Source: Pseudescherichia sp039594205
Lineage (GTDB): Bacteria > Pseudomonadota > Gammaproteobacteria > Enterobacterales > Enterobacteriaceae
NCBI GenBank assembly: GCA_039594205.1
Contig: JBCNNW010000015.1
Location: 1 to 57,843 of the forward strand
Direction: 5' to 3'
Length of the DNA stretch: 57,843 nucleotides
Below the pieces are notes generated by a model. That model had not been told where the DNA came from. It saw only the letters and a program-made list of their open reading frames with translations, and did not search any database. The position numbers and the translations under genes were made by a program. Below, piece by piece: positions 18,678-26,777 of this stretch (the first letter of the stretch is position 1; the number at the start of each line of letters is the position of its first letter).

Positions 18678-18705
18678 TGTTACGGGTAACAGTTATCGGT
18701 AACAT
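18678..18705 (-). promoter_or_regulatory. Two tandem GntR operators upstream of gntK
   Basis: TGTTACGGGTAACA (18678-18691) is a perfect palindrome. It abuts GTTATCGGTAAC (18692-18703), a one-mismatch version of the LacI-family GntR site (GTTACC-GGTAAC). Placement upstream of gntKU fits GntR repression relieved by gluconate. Confidence 0.75.
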
Positions 18706-18784
18706 TTTCCTGCCGGGGCTGATGAGAAGCAATAACTGGCGACCTCAGAAGTGAATAAGTGTGAGCCACTTCAAATTTGTCAGA

Positions 18785-19780
18785 CTAAATAGATCCACCT
18801 GGTGACAATGTGAAACCTAAATCTAACATTTTTGGCGTCACGACCTCACCGCGAATGCGCGCCAGCAGGCGCTCCGCGCCAATGCGGCCCATGCGCTCAC
18901 GCGGCGTCAGCACGCTCGCCAGCCGTGGCTCCATCACCTGGCCAATATCATGGCCGTGGAAACCGGCTATCGCTATATCATCCGGAATTTTCAATCCTAA
19001 ACGCTGGCACTCAAAAGCCGCACCTACCGCGAGGTCATCGTTGGTACAGAAAATACCGTTAAGCTGTGGATACTCGCGGCGCGCCTGGCGCATCAGTTCA
19101 ATGCCGGATGAGTAAGAGGAGGACTGCTCCACCATCACGCTGTAAGGCGTCAGGCCCGCATCCCGCATCGCCTGCTCATACCCCTGCTGTTTGATAATAG
19201 TACGTTCGTCGAGACGTGCACCCAGATAGGCAACGTGACGATGACCGCGGGCAATGATAGCGCCGGTCATCTGACGGGCTGCCTCGAAGTTATCAAAGCC
19301 GACGGCGATATCGAGACAGGGCGAGCGGCTGTCCATCAGCTCGACCACTGGAATGCCAGCAACCTCGATCATTTTCAGCGTGCGTGGGGTGTGGCTGCGC
19401 TCGGTGAGAATCAAACCGTCAATGTTCCACGACAGCATTGACTCCAGCCGCTCCTCCTCCATCTCTGGCTTATAGCCGTAGTGGGCCAGCATGGTCTGAT
19501 AGCCGTAGGCATCGGTGACGCTTTCGATTCCGCGCAGTACTTCGGCAAAAACCTGGTTAGTCAGAGAGGGCAGCAGCACGCCGATAGCGCGGCTGGTGGC
19601 GTTAGAGAGGATGTCAGGTGCGCGATTAGGAATGTAGCCCAGCTCGTCCAGCACCGCTGCGATTTTGCCACGCAGCGCCACGGAGACTTGCTCCGGGTTG
19701 CGTAAAAAACGGCTGACCGTCATTTTGGTCACGCCAACGCGATCTGCAACGTCCTGAAGTACGGGTCTTTTCTTTTTCAT
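18785..19780 (-). CDS. gntR: GntR, gluconate-utilisation repressor (LacI family)
   Basis: Repressor of gluconate uptake and kinase genes; 331 residues, as in E. coli. The LacI-type helix-turn-helix is at about residues 7-27 (LQDVADRVGVTKMTVSRFL) with the hinge helix NRAPDILSNATSRAIGVLLP. The periplasmic-binding-protein-like sensor follows, with GFDNFEAARQMTGAII and FCTNDDLAVGAAFEC. It lies upstream of gntKU in the same direction but is separated by a 136-bp operator-containing gap. Confidence 0.95.
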   Translation of the reverse strand: MKKKRPVLQDVADRVGVTKMTVSRFLRNPEQVSVALRGKIAAVLDELGYIPNRAPDILSNATSRAIGVLLPSLTNQVFAEVLRGIESVTDAYGYQTMLAHYGYKPEMEEERLESMLSWNIDGLILTERSHTPRTLKMIEVAGIPVVELMDSRSPCLDIAVGFDNFEAARQMTGAIIARGHRHVAYLGARLDERTIIKQQGYEQAMRDAGLTPYSVMVEQSSSYSSGIELMRQARREYPQLNGIFCTNDDLAVGAAFECQRLGLKIPDDIAIAGFHGHDIGQVMEPRLASVLTPRERMGRIGAERLLARIRGEVVTPKMLDLGFTLSPGGSI

Positions 19781-19832
19781 CGTCCTGAGCGGGGTAAACG
19801 GGAAAACATTGTTTTAGTTTACCACGACGCAG

Positions 19833-19866
19833 GCGCAACCTCCCCGCTGATAAGGAGAGGTTGCGC
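19833..19866. other. Hairpin between gntR and yhhW
   Basis: GCGCAACCTC (19833-19842) and GAGGTTGCGC (19857-19866) form a perfect 10-bp inverted repeat with a 14-base loop, just beyond the yhhW stop. It has no clear T tract on the minus strand. It may end or stabilise the yhhW transcript. Confidence 0.5.
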
Positions 19867-19881
19867 AATTTATTTAACAGA

Positions 19882-20577
19882 TCATACCGGTGGCAGGTCG
19901 AACAGCAGAATTTCACTGTCGCTGTCTGCGTGAATCGACAGCGCCTGCTCGTCCCAGATAGCCAGACCATCAGCGGTGGTGGCGGTGGTCCCGTTAACAG
20001 AGACGCTGCCTTTCACCACCTGGATCCAGACCTTACGCCCGGCGGTAATCTGGTAATCCCCCTGCTCGTCTTGCGACAGCGCCCAGCGGGAAAGCTCCAT
20101 ATCCTGGTTCACCTTCAGCGAGCCGTCCCGGGCATCCGGAGAGAGCACCAGCTGGCGGCCATGGGCGGCATCAAAGCGGCGCTGCTCGTAGCGCGGTGCG
20201 ATGCCGGTTTTTTCTGGAATGATCCAGATTTGATACAGGTGCAGAGGCGCTGTCTTGCTCGGGTTGTACTCAGAGTGGCGCACCCCGGTACCGGCGCTCA
20301 TGATCTGGAACTCACCGGCTGGCACCTGCTCTTTATTACCCATGCTATCTTCGTGCTCTACCGCCCCTTCCAGCACGTAAGTTAAAATTTCCATGTCTTT
20401 ATGGGGATGGGTACCGAACCCCTGACCGGCGTCGATCATGTCGTCATTAATGACGCGCAGCGCCGAGAAACCCATAAAATTTGCATCATAGTAGTTGGCA
20501 AAAGAGAAGGTATGCCATGAGTCCAGCCAACCATGATTTGCGTGACCACGTTCGTTTGCTTTGCGTAAGAAAATCAT
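19882..20577 (-). CDS. yhhW: YhhW, pirin-family quercetin 2,3-dioxygenase
   Basis: Bicupin pirin homologue of 231 residues, the E. coli length. The metal-binding histidines and glutamate are in GTHPHKDMEILTYVLEGAVEHED (about residues 57-103 in E. coli numbering), followed by MSAGTGVRHSEYNPS, the pirin signature. The E. coli protein has quercetinase activity in vitro; its physiological substrate is unclear. It lies upstream of gntR and is probably transcribed on its own. Confidence 0.93.
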   Translation of the reverse strand: MIFLRKANERGHANHGWLDSWHTFSFANYYDANFMGFSALRVINDDMIDAGQGFGTHPHKDMEILTYVLEGAVEHEDSMGNKEQVPAGEFQIMSAGTGVRHSEYNPSKTAPLHLYQIWIIPEKTGIAPRYEQRRFDAAHGRQLVLSPDARDGSLKVNQDMELSRWALSQDEQGDYQITAGRKVWIQVVKGSVSVNGTTATTADGLAIWDEQALSIHADSDSEILLFDLPPV

Positions 20578-20699
20578 TTTTTCACCCCCGTATGTTGTCG
20601 ATGGAGTAAGTGTGTACCCGATCGACCCAGGATGATAGAGGGTGAAAATTGACTCCTCTGTTCAAAAATTATGAACAACTTATAAAACAGCAAAAAACC

Positions 20700-21737
20700 T
20701 TATTTTGCGAGGGTTACCGTGGCAGGTGCGGCCTGCTCAAACCCGCGTTCGAGGATCTCAAGGTTGGTTAACACCTCAGATTCCTTGACGTAGTTTTCCG
20801 CCCCTGTGGTCAGGGTAGCGTAGAGCGCATCGTAGACGCGGCCGTAGTCGCCCAACTCTGGTTGCCACTCTTCGCGCACCGTCTCTCCGGCGTCGTTGAG
20901 GTACTCCAGCGTCGCCAGCGTGTCGTCGGCAGCAAACCCAGCCTCGCCCGGCATAATATTGGCCTTCAGGCTGGTCTCCTGCTGGTCAATCCCGTACTTA
21001 ATAAACGAGCCGCGGGTACCGTGGACAATAAATTTCGGGTAGTCGATTTTGACATAGTGGCTGGTCTTCACAATCGCCTTCAGATCGCCGTAGAAGAGCT
21101 GCGCTTCAAAGGTGTCGTCCGGGTTGGCCTTGTTGCGCAAGCTGCGGATGTCATAGGCGACATGGTCCGGGCGGCCAAACAGGGAGATGATCTGATCCAG
21201 CATGTGCACGCCGAGGCCAAAGAACATACCGTCCTGCGGCAGACCTGGTTTGGTCTCTGCTACCGGGCGGAAGTAGTCGATGTGGCTCTCAATTTCGACG
21301 ATCTCACCCAGCTTGCCGCTCTCGATGGCTTTTTTCGCCGTCAGGAAGCAGCTGTCAAAGCGGCGGTTCTGGTAGGGAGTAACGGTCAGCCCTTTGCTTC
21401 TCGCCAGCTCGAACAGGGTAATGGCTTCGGCCATTGAGGGGGTAAAGGGCTTCTCTACCAGCACGTTTTTACGCGCCTCCAGGGCGCGCTTCGCATACTC
21501 AAAGTGGCTATCGGCGTGGGTACAGACGATCACCAGCTTCACCTGTGGATCGTTGAGTACCTCGTCGAGATCGCTGGTGAAGTGGATGTGCTGATACTGA
21601 GGATACTGCTCTTCCGGCCTGGGATGGCGGCGGAAGATGTGCGCCACGTGCCAGCTCGTTTTGCGATTGAGAACATAGGGAAGATGGTAGCGGGTGGTGC
21701 TTTTACCAAAGCCGATAAATGCGCAGTGCAGCGTCAT
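20700..21737 (-). CDS. yhhX: YhhX, Gfo/Idh/MocA-family oxidoreductase
   Basis: Predicted NAD(P)-dependent oxidoreductase of 345 residues. The N-terminal nucleotide fold starts CAFIGFGKSTTRYHLPYV. VLVEKPFTPSMAEA is the EKP motif of the family, and GLGVHMLDQIISLFGRP belongs to the C-terminal substrate domain. A good AGAGGTGA site precedes the ATG. The substrate is unknown. In E. coli it neighbours ryhB, as here. Confidence 0.93.
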   Translation of the reverse strand: MTLHCAFIGFGKSTTRYHLPYVLNRKTSWHVAHIFRRHPRPEEQYPQYQHIHFTSDLDEVLNDPQVKLVIVCTHADSHFEYAKRALEARKNVLVEKPFTPSMAEAITLFELARSKGLTVTPYQNRRFDSCFLTAKKAIESGKLGEIVEIESHIDYFRPVAETKPGLPQDGMFFGLGVHMLDQIISLFGRPDHVAYDIRSLRNKANPDDTFEAQLFYGDLKAIVKTSHYVKIDYPKFIVHGTRGSFIKYGIDQQETSLKANIMPGEAGFAADDTLATLEYLNDAGETVREEWQPELGDYGRVYDALYATLTTGAENYVKESEVLTNLEILERGFEQAAPATVTLAK

Positions 21738-21798
21738 GGGTCACCTCTTTTTTAAAACCGTGCCCATAACCATAGCGCAAAGTAGAGCACCGTAACAC

Positions 21799-21830
21799 GC
21801 CCGATGGCGCTGCGCTTATCGGGCCTACAA
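21799..21830. repeat. REP element upstream of yhhX
   Basis: A single REP unit: GCCCGATGGCGCTGCGCTT followed by ATCGGGCCTACAA. Confidence 0.8.
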
Positions 21831-21844
21831 CACCCGCAATGAAC

Positions 21845-21970
21845 CCTTAACCGTAGGCGTCGCAGCCAGTTTGTTCACGGCAAGCGCGCAACAACCGGAG
21901 CGTACTTAATGTACGTGAGGATTGTGAGCACTTTCCCGAGGACAAAATGGCAAGTAAGCCAGGTTGATAC
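21845..21970. other. Unrecognised intergenic block beside ryhB
   Basis: About 125 bp between the REP and the ryhB terminator with no convincing gene. It contains GAGCGTAC-TTAAT-GTACGTGAG, an imperfect palindrome centred near 21907. It continues GGATTGTGAGCACTTTCCCG. The style resembles a dispersed intergenic repeat, but I cannot name a family. A long minus-strand ORF (21847-22098) crosses it and ryhB and looks spurious. Confidence 0.4.
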
Positions 21971-21977
21971 ATAAGCA

Positions 21978-22069
21978 AAAAAAAAGCCAGCATAGGCTGG
22001 CTAAGATAATACTGGAAGCAATGTGAGCAATGTCGTGCTTTCAGGTTCACCGTAGCATCCCCTGAACGC
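21978..22069 (-). ncRNA. ryhB: RyhB, iron-responsive small RNA
   Basis: The minus strand carries the RyhB core: GAACCTGAAAGCACGACATT then GCTCACATTGCTTCCAGTATT. A terminator hairpin AGCCAGC-CTAT-GCTGGCT with a long U tract follows. RyhB pairs with Hfq and represses mRNAs of non-essential iron proteins when iron is scarce. The 5' end is estimated by alignment to the E. coli +1. The first ~25 bases differ from E. coli while the seed and terminator are kept. The location between yhhX and yhhY is that of E. coli. Confidence 0.93.
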
Positions 22070-22072
22070 ACA

Positions 22073-22093
22073 GCAATAATAATCATTATCATT
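22073..22093 (-). promoter_or_regulatory. Fur box at the ryhB promoter
   Basis: On the minus strand AATGATAATGATTATTATTG closely matches the Fur consensus of repeated GATAAT hexamers. It sits immediately upstream of the inferred ryhB start, so Fe-Fur would occlude the promoter. Confidence 0.85.
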
Positions 22094-22192
22094 CGCACTT
22101 GTCTAATACTTTTTGCAAAAAATGGCAGTTGACGAATATTTTGAATTAACGGATGTTGATGAGGAGAGTTAACTAACTGAGGATAGAGGAAA

Positions 22193-22681
22193 ATGAGTGA
22201 GATAGTGATACGCCACGTCGAAGCCCGCGATGCCGAGCCATTACGCCTGATGTCAGCGCAGCCGGAGATGTATCACCATCTACTACAGCTACCCTACCCT
22301 TCACAAGAGCTTTGGCAGGAGCGGGTTAAGCCCCAGCCCGGGCGCCGCATGCTCGTCGCCACCATTGATGGGGAAGTGACCGGGCACATCGGCATCAGCG
22401 TAGAGCAGAACCCGCGCCGCAGCCACGCGGCAGAGTTTGGTATTGCCGTCTCACCCGCCTTTCGCCAGCGGGGCGTTGCCAGCGCCCTGATGAAAGCCAT
22501 GATTGATGTGTGCGAGAACTGGCTGCGCATCGAGCGGATAGAACTGTCGGTGTATGCCGATAACGAAGCCGCTATTGCGCTCTACCGCAAACATGGCTTT
22601 GAGATCGAAGGCATCGCCAAAAAGTACGCCCTGCGCAACGGCGAGCTGGTGGACTCCTGTTTTATGGCACGGATGAAGTAA
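22193..22681 (+). CDS. yhhY: YhhY, GNAT-family N-acetyltransferase
   Basis: Acetyl-CoA-dependent acetyltransferase of 162 residues (E. coli 162). The acetyl-CoA-binding motif A is GIAVSPAFRQRGVASALM, and motif B is ERIELSVYADNEAAIALYRKHGF. E. coli YhhY (AaaT) has been reported to acetylate some amino acids; the natural substrate is uncertain. It is preceded by GAGGA and divergent from ryhB. Confidence 0.93.
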   Translation: MSEIVIRHVEARDAEPLRLMSAQPEMYHHLLQLPYPSQELWQERVKPQPGRRMLVATIDGEVTGHIGISVEQNPRRSHAAEFGIAVSPAFRQRGVASALMKAMIDVCENWLRIERIELSVYADNEAAIALYRKHGFEIEGIAKKYALRNGELVDSCFMARMK

Positions 22682-22686
22682 GTTAT

Positions 22687-22716
22687 TGCCGGGTGGCACA
22701 GCGCCACCCGGCCTGG
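22687..22716. repeat. REP element between yhhY and ggt
   Basis: GCCGGGTGGCACAGCGCCACCCGGC is an almost perfect palindrome between the convergent yhhY and ggt. Confidence 0.85.
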
Positions 22717-22719
22717 ACA

Positions 22720-24471
22720 TTAATACCCCGCCGTTAAGTCATCCACCGACCGCGGATCCGACGCGCCATATAGCGCCCCGTCTTCACCCACCATGATGCT
22801 TTGGGTGCTGCCCATCGCCTCCTTCAGCGCCACCTTCTGTCCCTTCTGCTCCAGCATTTTCAGCGTATCCGGGCTAAAGCCCTTCTCTACGCGCAGCTCG
22901 TCAGGCAGCCACTGATGATGGAAGCGCGGCGCGTTAGTCGCTTCGGCCACGTTCATTTTAAAATCGATGCTGTTGACCACCATTTGCAGCACGGTGGTGA
23001 TAATTCGGCTCCCGCCCGGGCTGCCGGTCACCAGCCAGGTTTTCCCGTCTTTAACCACGATGGTTGGCGACATCGACGAGAGCGGACGCTTGTTTGGCCC
23101 CACGGCGTTGGCATCGCCACCCACCAGCCCATATACGTTTGGCACGCCCGGCTTGGCCGAGAAGTCATCCATCTCGTTGTTGAGCAGAATGCCGGTATTG
23201 CCCGCCACAATCCCGGTGCCAAAGACGGTGTTCAGGGTATAGGTCACCGCCACCGCGTTACCGTCCTTATCAACCACCGAGAAGTGGGTAGTCTGGTTAC
23301 TCTCGTAAGGCGCCAGCTTGCCGGGGCGGATCTGGCTGGACGGTTTCGCCTTATTAACGTCAATCTGCTGGGCGATGGATTTGGCATACTCTTTATTGGT
23401 CAACGCCTGCCAGGGCACTTTGACAAAGTCCGGGTCGCCAAGATACTCCGAGCGGTCGGCATAGGCGTACTTCTCGGCCTCGGCCATCACCTGCATGGCA
23501 TCCGCGCTGCCAAAGCCATATTTCGCCAGGTCAAAGTTTTCAAGGATATTGAGGATCTGCACAATATGGATCCCGCCTGAGGAGGGCGGCGGCATAGAGA
23601 AGACCTGATAACCCCGGTAGTCACCGCTGATGGGGGGGCGCTCCACCGCCCGGTAGGCCGCCAGATCCTCTTTGGTCATCAGGCCGCCGTTCTTGCTCAT
23701 CTCCTGGGCGATCTGATCGGCAATCGCCCCCTTATAGAAGGCATCCGGTCCCAGCTCGGCAATCATCTCCAGACTCTTCGCCAGATTAGCCTGCACCAGC
23801 TTGTCACCCTTCTTCAGCGGCTCGCCATTTTTCCAGAAGATCGCCTTGCTGTTGTCGTGATTGGGCAAGACTTCGCTGCCGTAGGTTTTCAGATCCTCCG
23901 CCAGGGCGTCATTAACCGTAAAACCCTGCCGGGCCAGCTTGATGGCGGGCTGCACGACTTTGTTGAGCGGCAGCGTGCCGTACTTCTCCAGCGCTAATGA
24001 GAAACCCGCCACCGTGCCGGGGGTACCGGTCGCCAGATGAGAGGTCAGGGATTTTTTACTGTCGGGGTTACCCTGGTCGTCGAGGAACATATCCCGGCTG
24101 GCCTGGGCGGGGGCCATCTCACGGAAGTCGATGGCGGTGGTAGTCCCGTCTTCGGTACGCAGCAGCATAAATCCACCGCCGCCGAGGTTCCCGGCCTGCG
24201 GATGGGTCACCGCCAGCGCGTAGCCTACCGCTACGGCGGCATCCACCGCGTTACCGCCCTGCTTTAAAATATCAACACCCACGCGGGTGGCGGCGGCATC
24301 CACCGATGCCACCATCCCCTGCTGCTCGCGCACCGGGTGGAAGGTATCGGCTTCAACGCCGTAGGAGACCGGGGGCGCTTCCGGCTGCGGCGCGGCGGCC
24401 GCGCCAAAACAGCTTCCAGCGACCAGCGCCGCGATAGCGGCCCAGCGCGCAAACTTAGGCTTACTCATCAT
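22720..24471 (-). CDS. ggt: Ggt, periplasmic gamma-glutamyltransferase
   Basis: Cleaves the gamma-glutamyl bond of glutathione in the periplasm and transfers or hydrolyses the glutamyl group. It has 583 residues (E. coli 580). A signal peptide MMSKPKFARWAAIAALVAG...AAAA is clear. The autocatalytic threonine that starts the small subunit follows ESNQ in ESNQTTHFSVVDKDGNAVAV. The oxyanion stretch PLSSMSPTIVVKDGK and GSPGGSRIITTVLQ are intact. Two adjacent ATGs are possible starts. Confidence 0.96.
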   Translation of the reverse strand: MMSKPKFARWAAIAALVAGSCFGAAAAPQPEAPPVSYGVEADTFHPVREQQGMVASVDAAATRVGVDILKQGGNAVDAAVAVGYALAVTHPQAGNLGGGGFMLLRTEDGTTTAIDFREMAPAQASRDMFLDDQGNPDSKKSLTSHLATGTPGTVAGFSLALEKYGTLPLNKVVQPAIKLARQGFTVNDALAEDLKTYGSEVLPNHDNSKAIFWKNGEPLKKGDKLVQANLAKSLEMIAELGPDAFYKGAIADQIAQEMSKNGGLMTKEDLAAYRAVERPPISGDYRGYQVFSMPPPSSGGIHIVQILNILENFDLAKYGFGSADAMQVMAEAEKYAYADRSEYLGDPDFVKVPWQALTNKEYAKSIAQQIDVNKAKPSSQIRPGKLAPYESNQTTHFSVVDKDGNAVAVTYTLNTVFGTGIVAGNTGILLNNEMDDFSAKPGVPNVYGLVGGDANAVGPNKRPLSSMSPTIVVKDGKTWLVTGSPGGSRIITTVLQMVVNSIDFKMNVAEATNAPRFHHQWLPDELRVEKGFSPDTLKMLEQKGQKVALKEAMGSTQSIMVGEDGALYGASDPRSVDDLTAGY

Positions 24472-24590
24472 TATTCTCCAGGAAAAATGGCTGATATTGC
24501 TGCTTAATCCTGGTTCACAACGCTAAAAAACGCACAGTCTTTGCGCTAAGCAAGTAAACTTAAATAATCCACCTACAGGAGGGCATAACG

Positions 24591-24962
24591 ATGAAATACC
24601 TCTTATCTCTGGCTATGTTATTGCCGCTGAGCGTTTTTGCGCAGCCGATTAATACCATGAATAACCCGAACCAGCCGGGGTATCAAATCCCCAGCCAGCA
24701 GCGGATGCAGACCCAGATGCTGAATCAGCAAAGCCAGCAGAAAGGCATGCTGAACCAGCAGCTTCAGACCCAGACGCGTATGCAGCAGCAGCACCTGGAG
24801 TCGCAGATCAATAATAACTCCCAGCGCATGCTGGATTCGCAGCCGGGCAGGCTGGATAACAGCCGCGAACAGATGCTGCCGAACAACAATGGCGGCATGC
24901 TAAATTCATCCGGGACGACCACGCCGCAGCCCACTATTCCCCTGAAGACGATGAGTCCTTAG
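24591..24962 (+). CDS. yhhA: YhhA, DUF2756 small secreted protein
   Basis: Protein of 123 residues (E. coli YhhA about 146) with a signal peptide, MKYLLSLAMLLPLSVFAQP. The mature part is extraordinarily rich in Gln, Met and Asn (QTQMLNQQSQQKGMLNQQL) and has no cysteine or recognisable domain. AGGAGG precedes the ATG. Its function is unknown. Its last codons overlap the convergent ugpQ by 4 bp. Confidence 0.88.
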   Translation: MKYLLSLAMLLPLSVFAQPINTMNNPNQPGYQIPSQQRMQTQMLNQQSQQKGMLNQQLQTQTRMQQQHLESQINNNSQRMLDSQPGRLDNSREQMLPNNNGGMLNSSGTTTPQPTIPLKTMSP

Positions 24963-25699
24963 GGTTGAAAATCCGGGCCGATAGTATCGATGCGATCGGT
25001 ACAGATGCAGTCCACGCCCCAGCGCAGCAGCTCCGCCGCGCGCTGGGGCTGGTTAACGGTATAGACCAGAATACGCAGCCCGGCGGCTTTGAGCTCTGCA
25101 GTCCGCTGCGCATCCAGCAGCTTGTGGTTAAGGTGCAGCGAGACGCAGCCGAGGCGCGTCGCTAACTCGCGCCAGTCTTCGCGCCACGCGTCCAGCAGCA
25201 GGCCGCGCGGCAGCTCCGGGGCAGCCTGCTGGGCGGCCTCCAGTGCGTCAATCTCAAATGAGGAGAGCAGCGGCGGGGTCATCCCCTGCCAGAGCGCTCG
25301 CGCGGCCAGGGCCACGGTTTTCCCTGTCAGCGGCCCGGTGCCGGTGGTCGGCTTGATCTCAATATTGGCCATCATGCCGTGCTGGCGACAGCGCTCCGCC
25401 ACCTGTGACAGCAGCGGCAGCGGTTCGCCCTTGAAGTCGCCGCTAAACCAGCCTCCCGCATCCACCTTTAGCAGCTCGCTCCACGCCAGATCGCCCGCCA
25501 CGCCCCAGCCGTTACTGGTACGCTCCAGGTTATCGTCGTGCAGGAGGAAGATCTCCCCGTCGCGGGAGAGCTTGACGTCAAACTCGATCATGGTGTGACC
25601 GAGGCGCGCGCCGGTATCGATTCCCGCGAGGGTATTTTCCGGGGCCAGCTTGCCGCCGCCGCGATGGGCAACGACAGTGGGGTAAGGCCAGTGACTCAT
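24959..25699 (-). CDS. ugpQ: UgpQ, glycerophosphodiester phosphodiesterase
   Basis: Cytosolic enzyme that hydrolyses glycerophosphodiesters to glycerol-3-phosphate and an alcohol. It has 246 residues (E. coli 247). The GDPD motif is VAHRGGGKLAPENTLA (about 10-25) with the metal-site EFDVKLSRDGEIFLLHDD. It is last in ugpBAECQ, overlapping ugpC by 4 bp, and processes what the Ugp transporter brings in. Confidence 0.95.
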   Translation of the reverse strand: MSHWPYPTVVAHRGGGKLAPENTLAGIDTGARLGHTMIEFDVKLSRDGEIFLLHDDNLERTSNGWGVAGDLAWSELLKVDAGGWFSGDFKGEPLPLLSQVAERCRQHGMMANIEIKPTTGTGPLTGKTVALAARALWQGMTPPLLSSFEIDALEAAQQAAPELPRGLLLDAWREDWRELATRLGCVSLHLNHKLLDAQRTAELKAAGLRILVYTVNQPQRAAELLRWGVDCICTDRIDTIGPDFQP

Positions 25700-26769
25700 A
25701 TTCTTTGTCCTGTTTCACCATCAAAAAGGTGCAGTTGGCTCTCGGGCATGTTCAGCCACAGCGTACTGCCCGGGACCGGGCGATCGTGATGCGGCAGCCG
25801 CACCACCAGCTTCTGCTCGCCCCAGCGACCGTGGGCCAGGTTATCGGCCCCCAGCATCTCCAGGGTATCTATTACCAGCGGAATGCCGCCTGCGGACTGT
25901 GAGCTTAGCGTAATATGCTCCGGGCGGATACCCAGCGTCATCCTGCGTCCGGCGTAGCCACGGTAGTACCAGTTGATGGGCAGAGCCATACCGCTCTCCA
26001 GCTCAAAGTGATCCCCGGCGCTGCTGATGCGCCCGTCCAGCAGGTTCATCGCCGGGCTGCCGATAAAGCTCGCCACAAAGCGGCTGGCCGGTTTCTCATA
26101 CACTTCTACCGGCGTGCCGATCTGCTCCGCCACGCCCTTATTCATCACCATCACCCGCTGCGCCAGGGTCATGGCCTCTACCTGATCGTGGGTGACGTAG
26201 AGCGAAGTGGTCTTCAGGCGGCGGTGCAGCTGCTGCAATTCGAGGCGCATCTGCACACGCAGCCTGGCGTCGAGGTTAGAGAGCGGCTCATCAAACAGAA
26301 AGACGGCGGGATCGCGGACGATCGCCCGGCCCATCGCCACGCGCTGACGCTGGCCGCCGGAAAGCTCGCGCGGGCGGCGTTTCAGCAGGCTATCCAGCTC
26401 CAGAATCCGCGCTGCCTCTTTGACCCGCTCGGCGATATGCGCTTTACCCATGCCGCGAATTTTCAGTCCCCACGCCATGTTCTCTTCCACGCTCATGTGC
26501 GGATAGAGGGCATAGTTCTGGAATACCATGGCGATGCCGCGCTCTTTCGGCTCCATCCCGGTTACCCGCTGGCGGTCGATCCAGACGTCGCCGCTGGTGA
26601 CCCGTTCCAGCCCGGCCACCATCCGCAACAGGGTCGACTTGCCGCAGCCGGAGGGACCAACCATCACGATAAACTCGCCGTCCGACACGTCCAGGGTCAG
26701 GGGTTGGATCACCTGCGTCTTGCCGCCGTCCCAGCTTTTGCTTACTGCCTGTAGTTTTAATCCAGCCAT
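25696..26769 (-). CDS. ugpC: UgpC, ATPase of the sn-glycerol-3-phosphate ABC importer
   Basis: MalK-type ATP-binding subunit of 357 residues. Walker A is GPSGCGKST, the signature LSGGQRQRVAMGRA, and Walker B AVFLFDEPLSNLDA; the C-terminal TOBE regulatory domain follows about residue 235. It is cytoplasmic and pairs with UgpA and UgpE. It starts 8 bp after ugpE. Confidence 0.95.
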   Translation of the reverse strand: MAGLKLQAVSKSWDGGKTQVIQPLTLDVSDGEFIVMVGPSGCGKSTLLRMVAGLERVTSGDVWIDRQRVTGMEPKERGIAMVFQNYALYPHMSVEENMAWGLKIRGMGKAHIAERVKEAARILELDSLLKRRPRELSGGQRQRVAMGRAIVRDPAVFLFDEPLSNLDARLRVQMRLELQQLHRRLKTTSLYVTHDQVEAMTLAQRVMVMNKGVAEQIGTPVEVYEKPASRFVASFIGSPAMNLLDGRISSAGDHFELESGMALPINWYYRGYAGRRMTLGIRPEHITLSSQSAGGIPLVIDTLEMLGADNLAHGRWGEQKLVVRLPHHDRPVPGSTLWLNMPESQLHLFDGETGQRI

Positions 26770-26777
26770 GTTTTTAC

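Noticed and set aside
21847..22098. Minus-strand ORF of 83 codons across ryhB
   Set aside because: It spans the Fur box, the RyhB sequence and its terminator, so it is chance open frame over an RNA gene.
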